Source: Gluconobacter frateurii
Lineage (GTDB): Bacteria > Pseudomonadota > Alphaproteobacteria > Acetobacterales > Acetobacteraceae
NCBI RefSeq assembly: GCF_002723955.1
Contig: NZ_BEWN01000002.1
Span: 248,001 to 312,000, forward strand
Direction of reading: 5' to 3'
Length of the DNA stretch: 64,000 bases
The notes under the pieces were generated by a model that was not told the origin of the DNA, searched no databases, and saw only the letters and a list, made by a program, of their open reading frames with translations. Both the position numbers and the translations under genes were made by a program. Position 1 is the first letter of the stretch, and each line of letters begins with the position of its first letter. Positions 33,349 through 40,559 of the stretch are shown piece by piece.

Positions 33349-34794
33349 ATGGCGTCCGATACTTCTGCGGTTCATCCGGTTGATGAGAAGCTTCCGCTCT
33401 GGCGTCTGGGGGCTTATGGCTTCCAGCATATCCTTGCGTTCTATTCAGCAGCGGTGATTGTCCCGATCCTTGTGGCGGGGGCTTTGCACCTGCCGCAGGA
33501 AACGCTGATTCATTTGATTGATGCGGATCTGTTCACCTGCGGGATTGCATCCCTGTTGCAGTCAGTCGGTTTGGGGCCGGTAGGTGTTCGTCTGCCGCTT
33601 CTGCAAGGTGTGACGTTTACGGCCGTTGGCCCGATGATTGCCATTGGGTCTGCGGTAGGCGGTGGAACGCCGGGGCTTTTGTCGATCTACGGATCGGTGA
33701 TTGTGGCGGGGATCGTCAGTCTGCTCATTGCACCATATTTTGCGAAGCTGGTTCGGTTTTTCCCACCTGTTGTGACGGGGTCGATCATTCTCGTGATTGG
33801 TCTGGCGCTTTTGCCCGTGGCCGCCAATGACATCGTGTCCGGCCACGGGCCCGGCTTGGTGCAGGATCGCGTTCCGTTGCGGAGTCTGTGCTACGGGCTG
33901 GGGACACTGGCGAGTATTCTGGTCGTGCAGCGTCTGTTTCGTGGCTTCATTTCAACGATTGCCGTGTTGATCGGACTTTGCATTGGCACACTAGCTGCAT
34001 GGCTGATGGGCGATACCCACTTCGGGGGGGTGGCGTCTGCGCCGCTTGTGTCCGTCACGCAGCCGTTTTTCTTCGGGACGCCGGTTTTCCATGCGGTGCC
34101 GATTCTCTCCATGGTGATCGTCATGATCATCACCATGGTCGAGACAATCGGGAATGTTTATGCGACTGGCGAAATCGTCGGGAAAACCATCACACGCGAG
34201 GATATCGCGCGTACCCTGCGGGCTGATGGCATTGCGACGTTGCTGGGCGGGGTTTTCAATTCCTTTCCCTACACCTGCTTTGCGGAAAATGTGGGCCTGG
34301 TTCGGATGACGGGCGTGAAGAGCCGCTGGGTTGTGGCGTCTGCGGCTGTCATCATGATGTTGCTTGGGTGTCTGCCAAAGCTTGGGGCGATCGTAGCGGC
34401 TGTTCCGTCACCCGTTCTGGGTGGGGCCGCACTGGCAATGTTTGCGACGGTGGCGGTAGTGGGGGTGCAGACCCTGACGCGGGTGGATTTCAACCGTCAG
34501 AGTAACGTCATCATTGTGGGAACCAGTATCGGGCTTGGAATGCTGGCGACGGCACAGCCTCATATTTCGGATACGTTCCCGGCCTGGGCGCAAATTGTCT
34601 TTGGGAGTGGCATTACGCTTGGGGCTCTGTCCGCGATCTTTCTGCACCTGCTGTTCAATGTGCGCCGCACTTTGGCTGTCGATCCGGATGCTGAGATTGT
34701 GCCGGCAGACTTGCCGGATGAGCGGATTTTGATGGGATTGCCCGTTGAGGCTCGGAAAAGCGAAGAAACTGAGCCTCAACGGCGGTTTGGTTAG
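33349..34794 (+). CDS. NCS2-family urate/xanthine permease
   Basis: 481 residues with about 12-14 membrane segments. NCS2 signatures include FQHILAFYSAAVIVPILVAGA, QGVTFTAVGPMIAIGSAVGGG, VTGSIILVIGLALLPVA, ETIGNVYATGEI and FAENVGLVRMTGVKSRWV. The family imports uracil, xanthine or urate with protons. The position six bases after uraH makes urate or xanthine the likely substrate. It is the last gene of the operon and converges on guaD at a shared hairpin. Confidence 0.93.
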   Translation: MASDTSAVHPVDEKLPLWRLGAYGFQHILAFYSAAVIVPILVAGALHLPQETLIHLIDADLFTCGIASLLQSVGLGPVGVRLPLLQGVTFTAVGPMIAIGSAVGGGTPGLLSIYGSVIVAGIVSLLIAPYFAKLVRFFPPVVTGSIILVIGLALLPVAANDIVSGHGPGLVQDRVPLRSLCYGLGTLASILVVQRLFRGFISTIAVLIGLCIGTLAAWLMGDTHFGGVASAPLVSVTQPFFFGTPVFHAVPILSMVIVMIITMVETIGNVYATGEIVGKTITREDIARTLRADGIATLLGGVFNSFPYTCFAENVGLVRMTGVKSRWVVASAAVIMMLLGCLPKLGAIVAAVPSPVLGGAALAMFATVAVVGVQTLTRVDFNRQSNVIIVGTSIGLGMLATAQPHISDTFPAWAQIVFGSGITLGALSAIFLHLLFNVRRTLAVDPDAEIVPADLPDERILMGLPVEARKSEETEPQRRFG

Positions 34795-34800
34795 AACGTC

Positions 34801-34822
34801 AGCCGGGATTTCAGTCCCGGCT
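34801..34822. terminator. Hairpin between permease and guanine deaminase genes
   Basis: AGCCGGGA-TTTCAG-TCCCGGCT, an 8-bp perfect stem six bases after the permease stop. It overlaps the stop codon of the convergent guaD. No T-tract is visible. Confidence 0.6.
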
Positions 34823-36121
34823 GTGCAGCTTCCGCCCCGCGACATACGTGGCCTGAACGCTTCGGTCGTCACCCAGCATGGTTAGGGCAAACAGGATGTC
34901 GGACAGGCTTTCCGCCGTCTGGGTGCGAATTTTTCCCAACGGCGTGGCTGAGGGGTCAAATACGCAGAGATCGGCATGAAGTCCGGGCTTGATGGCCCCA
35001 ATCTGGTGTTCCAGCCCGAGAGAGTGTGCGCCACCGGCTGTGGCCAACCAAAGGCCCTGTGCAGGGTGGAGTTTTGTTCCTAGCCCCTGTGCGACCTTGT
35101 AGCCGTCTGACAGAACCTGAAGCAGCGAGAGGGATGGGCCTGCCCCAACGTCACTTCCGATGCCGATTTTGACACGGCGTTCTGGTTTCAGGGCATTGAA
35201 TAGCGGGAAAGAGCCGCTTCCGAGAAACTGATTGGAACCGGGGCAATGAGCGATCGAACAACCAGTGTTATGGCAGCGCTGGAAGTCTTCTTCCTGTGCA
35301 TGTACCCCGTGCGCTAAAATGGCACGCGGACGTAGCAGACCCGCTTTATCGTACACGTCCAGATAGGAAGCGCGGTTTGGAAAGAGCTCCTTGACCCACT
35401 CGATTTCGGATTGGTTTTCAAGCAGGTGCGTCTGCATGAACAGGTCGGGCCGTGTCGCGAGAAGTGAACCGGCTAGATCAAGCTGCTCGGGTGTGCTGGT
35501 AGGCGCAAAACGCGGCGTAACAGCGTAGAGTTGACGGCCGCGACCATGCCAGCGGTCGATCAGGGCGGCGGACTGGTCATAGCCTGACTGTGCCGTATCT
35601 CGCAGGTTCTCCGGGGCGTTCCGGTCCATCAGAACTTTGCCCGCAATCATGCAGGTATTGAGGCGGTCGGACTCTTCGAAGAAAGCTTCTACGGATTCTG
35701 GGTGAACCGTGCAGTACACGGCGGCTGTAGTGGTTCCTACGCGGAGCAGCTCGTTTAGGAAGGTTCGGGCGATCTGTCGTGCGTAGGTGATGTCGGCGTA
35801 GCGGGCTTCCGCCGGAAAAACATAGGTTTCCAGCCATTCGAGAAGTTGCTCACCATAGGAAGCAATCACGGGAAGCTGTGGGTAATGGACGTGAGTGTCC
35901 ACCATTCCAGCAGAAATCAGGTGGTTCGGGTAATGATCGACAGTGATGCCCTGCGGGATCTGATCTTTCAGGTCATCCCAGGCTCCTACGGCAGTAATAA
36001 TGCCGTCCTTGCACAGGATCAGACCATCTGGCTGGTGTGTGACAGCCTCAATGGGATCAACTGTGAAGGGGTCTGCGTGGAAGGTCAGGAACGGGCCGCG
36101 AATGGCAGTATGATCAGTCAT
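34811..36121 (-). CDS. guaD: Guanine deaminase
   Basis: 436-residue amidohydrolase that deaminates guanine to xanthine. Metal-site motif VDTHVHYPQLPVIASYG, the LFMQTHLLENQSEI and ILAHGVHAQEEDF His motifs, and GIGSDVGAGPSLSLL (final Asp) match guanine deaminase. It stands convergent to the urate operon and feeds the same route, via xanthine dehydrogenase, which is not encoded in this window. Confidence 0.94.
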   Translation of the reverse strand: MTDHTAIRGPFLTFHADPFTVDPIEAVTHQPDGLILCKDGIITAVGAWDDLKDQIPQGITVDHYPNHLISAGMVDTHVHYPQLPVIASYGEQLLEWLETYVFPAEARYADITYARQIARTFLNELLRVGTTTAAVYCTVHPESVEAFFEESDRLNTCMIAGKVLMDRNAPENLRDTAQSGYDQSAALIDRWHGRGRQLYAVTPRFAPTSTPEQLDLAGSLLATRPDLFMQTHLLENQSEIEWVKELFPNRASYLDVYDKAGLLRPRAILAHGVHAQEEDFQRCHNTGCSIAHCPGSNQFLGSGSFPLFNALKPERRVKIGIGSDVGAGPSLSLLQVLSDGYKVAQGLGTKLHPAQGLWLATAGGAHSLGLEHQIGAIKPGLHADLCVFDPSATPLGKIRTQTAESLSDILFALTMLGDDRSVQATYVAGRKLHSRD

Positions 36122-36422
36122 GGTGCTTCACCTATCGCACAGCATTTCCGATCAGGAAACGATTGTGCGAAAGCAGAGCGATTTTGTTAGATGATCTGGA
36201 CGTGTCGAACGCATATTCCAGTCGTTTCAAAGATATTTCCTGATATGCACAAGAGTTTTTCGTATTCGAGCTCAAATGAATAAATCCTTATCGAGGCGTC
36301 TTCCGTTTAGATTTGACAATATTTTCTTAGTTATCGAAACTGTAGGGGTTTTAAAGGCCGCAACAAGAGAAACGAGCTTGTTTCTGTAGGGTGTGTGGTG
36401 AGATTTGGAGACGGCGTTACTG
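36122..36422. other. Intergenic region between guaD and the heptosyltransferase gene
   Basis: About 300 bp, AT-rich in the middle. A TTGACA at 36313-36318 on the plus strand could be a -35 element, but no matching -10 at 16-18 bp is clear. It should hold the promoters of both divergent genes. No small gene is supported. Confidence 0.5.
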
Positions 36423-37757
36423 ATGTCTGATGTGACTTCTGTGTCTGTGCAGTCTGCGGAGACGCCGGCATTGGCTCCTTCTGCTGTGCAGAGTTCCTCT
36501 CCGGAAGCGGAGGCAACCGAGAAGAGCCCCTATCTTGTTGTTCCTCCGGCTCCCGTCGTTGAAGGCGGTCAGGGCGTAAGGTTTGACTTTAATGATGGTG
36601 CGCGGGTCATGGTGCCCGAAATCGCGCCTGAGATTGGTCAGTGGCATGTTCGGCTTTCGGATTATGCCACGGGAAATATTCTGTTTGATGCCCGCCTCAA
36701 GGGCGGCATGGTGGCTTCAACCAAGAAATTCTTTGTCCCGTTCCTGATTGATGTCTGGCTCGAAAAGCCGGACGGGACACGTGAAGACGTGCTGCATCAT
36801 GAGTTATCCTTGGAAGGGAAGCCCGTTCTGGTCCAGCTTCCCGTTGGAACACTGGGAGACACGATCGCCTGGCTGCCTGCCGTTCTGCGGCTTGCACGGG
36901 AAAGTGGTGCCAAGGTGACGTGTTCTGTGGCGGATGTCATCCTGCCCTTGGTCAAGGAGGCCAATCCGGACATCACACTTGTCGGCCATGATGAAGCCAA
37001 GGCGAAGAAGGATTTCACGGCCGGATTCTATGCGGGCTACAATCTTGGACTGTTCTTTACGGACGCTGAATTCACGCGTCAGCCGACGGACTTCCGGCAT
37101 GTTGGCCTGCACCGGACGGCCGCCTATATTCTGGGGGTCAATCCCTGGGATGACAGTCCACCGCCCATCACGATTCAGGACGGCGACACGCCTCCCATAG
37201 AGGGGCCGTATGTTGTCATTGCCACGCAGGCCAGTACGCAGTGTAAATACTGGAACAACCCGGCAGGCTGGCAGGAGGTCATCGCGTTCCTGAAGGCTTC
37301 AGGGTATCGTGTGATCTGCATTGATCAGAAGACGTTTCATGGAACGGGGTATGTGTACAATCATATTCCTCATGGCGCCGAGGACGAAACGGGCAACCGC
37401 CCTCTGTCGGAGCGCGCGCGCTGGCTGAAGCATGCGAGTTTCTTCATTGGCCTCTCCAGTGGTCTGGCATGGCTGGCTCATGCCGCAGGCACCCCGGTTG
37501 TGATGATTTCCGGTTTTACCCATCCGGACAACGAGTTTGCCACGCCGTATCGCATCATCAACTGGCATACCTGCAATTCCTGCTGGAATGACCCGCAGCA
37601 CCAGTTCGATCATCATGATTTCTTCTGGTGCCCACGGCATAAAGGGACTGAGAGGCAGTTTGAATGCACTCGTCTGATCACGGGAACCCAGGTCATTCAC
37701 ACACTTAAACGTCTGATCAAGGATAAGGGGTTGCCGATGATGGAAACGGCTGCCTGA
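36423..37757 (+). CDS. Autotransporter-type O-heptosyltransferase (BAHT/TibC/Aah family)
   Basis: 444 residues from ATG 36423 (a TTG at 36405 is in frame). The first ~45 residues are Ser/Ala/Pro-rich. Then comes the family N-domain and a GT-B-like ADP-heptose transferase region with VQLPVGTLGDTIAWLPAV and IGLSSGLAWLAHAAGTPVVMISGF. A C-terminal four-cysteine cluster (TCNSCW, FFWCPR, QFECTR) matches the iron-finger of TibC. The family attaches heptose to serines of autotransporter passenger domains in the cytoplasm. No autotransporter gene lies in the window. The four-Cys motif makes the family call fairly secure. Confidence 0.83.
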   Translation: MSDVTSVSVQSAETPALAPSAVQSSSPEAEATEKSPYLVVPPAPVVEGGQGVRFDFNDGARVMVPEIAPEIGQWHVRLSDYATGNILFDARLKGGMVASTKKFFVPFLIDVWLEKPDGTREDVLHHELSLEGKPVLVQLPVGTLGDTIAWLPAVLRLARESGAKVTCSVADVILPLVKEANPDITLVGHDEAKAKKDFTAGFYAGYNLGLFFTDAEFTRQPTDFRHVGLHRTAAYILGVNPWDDSPPPITIQDGDTPPIEGPYVVIATQASTQCKYWNNPAGWQEVIAFLKASGYRVICIDQKTFHGTGYVYNHIPHGAEDETGNRPLSERARWLKHASFFIGLSSGLAWLAHAAGTPVVMISGFTHPDNEFATPYRIINWHTCNSCWNDPQHQFDHHDFFWCPRHKGTERQFECTRLITGTQVIHTLKRLIKDKGLPMMETAA

Positions 37758-37829
37758 CCGAGACAATCAGGAGTTTTCTGGAATTGAAGGCGGGAGCCTG
37801 ATATTGGCGGGGCGTATTATCACCTGATC

Positions 37830-38804
37830 GTGGGTCTGCCTGCGGTCGCAGAGCTGGATGGTCGCCCCCCTGTGTCTGATGTCCTTCCGCCGATCCGTAT
37901 CGTCGCGCTTTATAACTTTACGCCCTTCGAGGATGTTTCCGCTCTGCGGGAGCCTTTGCAGCAGGTGTGCGATCAGGAAGGGATCAAGGGTATCCTTCTA
38001 CTGGCTCCGGAAGGCATTAACGGTACCATTGCAGGCTCTGACGAGGGAATGGAGCGTGTGTTGGAGCATATCCACGCTTTACCCGGTTGTGAGGAACTGG
38101 AGATCAAGGAATCCCGGGCTCCGGAACTGCCATTCCGGCGCATGAAGGTGCGGCTCAAGAAAGAGATCGTCACCATGGGGCAGCCTAATATCGACCCCCG
38201 GAAGGATGTGGGTCAGTATCTTGACCCCGATGAATGGAATGCGCTGATCTCCGATCCGGAGACAATCATCATTGATACGCGCAATGATTATGAAGTGGCG
38301 ATCGGGACGTTCAAGGGGGCAGAAGATCCCAAGACGCGGTCATTCCGCGAGTTTCCCGAGTGGTTCCGCAATCGGCGCAAAGAGCTTGAGGCAAAGGGCA
38401 AGGTGCCGAAGATTGCCATGTTCTGCACTGGGGGTATCCGTTGCGAGAAGTCCACGTCTTTTGTGAAAGCCGAAGGGCTGGATGAGGTTTATCATCTTAA
38501 GGGCGGTATTCTGAAGTATCTGGAGGCCGTTCCTGAAGAAGAGAGCCTCTGGGAAGGCGAATGCTTCGTGTTCGATCAGCGTGTCTCGGTGAAGCATGGT
38601 CTGGAAATTGGCAGTTACGATGTCTGTCATGCCTGCCGTCGTCCTGTCAGCGAAAAGGACAAGGCGTCTCCGTTGTTCGTACAGGGCGTGTCCTGCCCGC
38701 ATTGTCATAATGAGCGTACGGAAGAGCAGCGCCAGCGCTATGCCTCGCGCGAGCGTCAGGAAATGCTGGCGCGTAAGCGTGGGAAAGAACATCTGGGCTC
38801 CTGA
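37830..38804 (+). CDS. trhO: tRNA U34 hydroxylase TrhO (YceA, rhodanese-domain)
   Basis: 324 residues. It catalyses the oxygen-dependent 5-hydroxylation of wobble uridine on the way to cmo5U/mcmo5U. Visible are the N-terminal domain [10 protein letters not shown] with [16 protein letters not shown], and a rhodanese domain with [15 protein letters not shown] and the active-site [14 protein letters not shown]-terminal double CxxC (CHACRRP and CPHCHNE) is the family's zinc-like knuckle. A GTG at 37830 is used; a later start at [15 protein letters not shown] is also possible because the first 15 residues are not typical. Confidence 0.92.
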   Translation: MGLPAVAELDGRPPVSDVLPPIRIVALYNFTPFEDVSALREPLQQVCDQEGIKGILLLAPEGINGTIAGSDEGMERVLEHIHALPGCEELEIKESRAPELPFRRMKVRLKKEIVTMGQPNIDPRKDVGQYLDPDEWNALISDPETIIIDTRNDYEVAIGTFKGAEDPKTRSFREFPEWFRNRRKELEAKGKVPKIAMFCTGGIRCEKSTSFVKAEGLDEVYHLKGGILKYLEAVPEEESLWEGECFVFDQRVSVKHGLEIGSYDVCHACRRPVSEKDKASPLFVQGVSCPHCHNERTEEQRQRYASRERQEMLARKRGKEHLGS

Positions 38805-38921
38805 GGCTATTCCGGGAATGACAAACCGTTAGAGTTGCGAAGAAGGATGGGCAACGACTTGACCTGTCCGCGCTTCTGCTGGTTTTTCTGGATCCGTAAT
38901 GAAATCGGCTGAGGCGGTGTG

Positions 38922-39995
38922 ATGGTGAAGATGTTTCGTTGGGCTGGACTGGTGTGTGCCGGGATGATGGCGCTTCCCGCCGTGGCATTTGCACAGAAGC
39001 CCTGGCCTGTCCGAGTTGTGGTTGTGACGACCTTCGAGAAGGGTGCGGACACCGGCGATCAGCCTGGGGAGCTTCAGCTCTGGGCCGAGCGGGAGCATCT
39101 GACGGAACATGTGGCGTTTCCGGGTGGCGTGCATGACATTCTCACCAATCCGGAACATACCGAAATCGCGATCGTGACGGGGATGACGCTGGTGAATGCC
39201 GGGCCATCCATCATGGCGCTGGGCATGGACCCGCGTTTTGATCTGACGAAGGCGTACTGGCTGGTGGCCGGTATTGCCGGGGCGGATCCGCAGGTTATGT
39301 CCGTAGGGTCAGCAGCATGGGCGCGGTATGTTGTGAATGATGTGGCGCAGTCCATTGATATGCGTGAAGTGCCGAGAGACTGGCCTTACGGTGTTTACGC
39401 GGCTGGAGCGGTGCGACCTGGAGCGCTCGAGGGGTCGGATCAGGAGCATGGTCCGGATGCTGGATATCCGATTGTCTTTTCGCTGAATGCTGGGCTTTCG
39501 CACTGGGCGTGGGAGCGCACGCAGGCGGTGAAGCTTATGAATACGCCGGAGATGCGGGCTTATTCCAAAGGATGGGCGAAGTATCCTGCGGCGTTGAAAG
39601 CGCCGTCCGTCATTCAGGGAGACAGTTTTGCGTCGGATCTCTACTGGCACGGTCATTATCTGAACCAGTATGCGCGGGACTGGGTGAAAATGTTCACGAA
39701 CGCTCAGGGCGTGTTCGCCATGAGTAACATGGAGGATTCCGCGATTGCATCAGCCATGGTTCGTCTGGACCGGATGAAGAAAGCGGATTTCCAGCGGCTC
39801 ATGGTTCTACGGACCGCTTCCAACTACACGCTGCCGCCAAAGGGTCGGAAGGCGTATCAGACTGTGTCGGAAGAGTATTCGGGCGATGGTCTGCCGGCTT
39901 ATGAAGCTGCATGGCGTGTGGGAAGTGTTGTCGTGCATGAACTGGTAGGACACTGGTCGGTCTATGAAGACCATGTTCCGGGTCATGCACCCTGA
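38922..39995 (+). CDS. Secreted NUP-family (purine nucleoside permease-like) protein
   Basis: 357 residues. Signal peptide (AGLVCAGMMALPAVAFA-QK) followed by a globular domain beginning VRVVVVTTFEKGADTGD, with ITG-type stretch VTGMTLVNAGPSIMALG, AYWLVAGIAGADPQ and TASNYTLPP, typical of the NUP family. The mature part shows no membrane helices, so direct transport is unlikely; the fold is related to nucleoside phosphorylases. A periplasmic nucleoside-processing role would fit the purine locus nearby, but this is inference. Starts at ATG 38922 with GAGG upstream. Confidence 0.8.
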   Translation: MVKMFRWAGLVCAGMMALPAVAFAQKPWPVRVVVVTTFEKGADTGDQPGELQLWAEREHLTEHVAFPGGVHDILTNPEHTEIAIVTGMTLVNAGPSIMALGMDPRFDLTKAYWLVAGIAGADPQVMSVGSAAWARYVVNDVAQSIDMREVPRDWPYGVYAAGAVRPGALEGSDQEHGPDAGYPIVFSLNAGLSHWAWERTQAVKLMNTPEMRAYSKGWAKYPAALKAPSVIQGDSFASDLYWHGHYLNQYARDWVKMFTNAQGVFAMSNMEDSAIASAMVRLDRMKKADFQRLMVLRTASNYTLPPKGRKAYQTVSEEYSGDGLPAYEAAWRVGSVVVHELVGHWSVYEDHVPGHAP

Positions 39996-40008
39996 TGCAG
40001 GGTAAGTC

Positions 40009-40512
40009 GTGTGGGAAGCCAAGACGACACCCTTTCCGGTAAGCGGCGGGATTGCACTACGCTATGCCGTGATCAATCTCGGCATCTCTTTTCCTTTGCA
40101 TGGGCTGATAATCTGGGCGGGTTGGCAGCCCGAGGATCATGACCCTGCTCTTAATCCACTCGCGCTGGTTCTGTCAGGCGTCTTACTAGCGCCTGTTCTC
40201 GAGACCTTTCTGAACTTCTGGATTCCCATCCGGATTGTAGACAGACTGTTTGGTAGGAAAAGGTTTGCCTCTGGTCTGGCGTGGATTGCGTGCGTCGCGC
40301 CCTTTGTATGGGTTCATTATGGCGGAGATCATTTTCACCGCAGTTTCCTGACGGCGCTTTGTACGGGTGTGGTCGGTGGGACCTGTTTTTATCTCTGCTA
40401 CCGGCGGGCAGAAGCTTCAGAAGGCGTGAGTCCGTTCTGGACCACGGCGCTCTCCCATAGCTTATTTAATGGGCTTCTGTTTCTGGTGATCGGACTATTG
40501 ATCGTGCTTTAG
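40009..40512 (+). CDS. CPBP-like membrane protein, probably catalytically degenerate
   Basis: 167 residues, GTG start. Four or so hydrophobic segments are seen. APVLETFLNFWIPIR sits where CPBP (CAAX protease/bacteriocin-processing) proteins have EExxxR, and ALSHSLFNGLLF matches their later His-Asn motif. The EE pair is reduced to a single Glu without the usual Arg spacing, so protease activity is doubtful. It lies 13 bp after the NUP-family gene on the same strand and is probably cotranscribed. Confidence 0.6.
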   Translation: MWEAKTTPFPVSGGIALRYAVINLGISFPLHGLIIWAGWQPEDHDPALNPLALVLSGVLLAPVLETFLNFWIPIRIVDRLFGRKRFASGLAWIACVAPFVWVHYGGDHFHRSFLTALCTGVVGGTCFYLCYRRAEASEGVSPFWTTALSHSLFNGLLFLVIGLLIVL

Positions 40513-40521
40513 GTTGGGTAA

Positions 40522-40549
40522 CCGGCTCTCGCCTGATGGAAAGAGCCGG
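40522..40549. terminator. Hairpin between CPBP-like gene and uvrA
   Basis: CCGGCTCT and AGAGCCGG form an 8-bp perfect stem with a 12-base loop in the 47-bp convergent gap. Only short T/A runs flank it. Confidence 0.6.
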
Positions 40550-40559
40550 AATAGTTATA

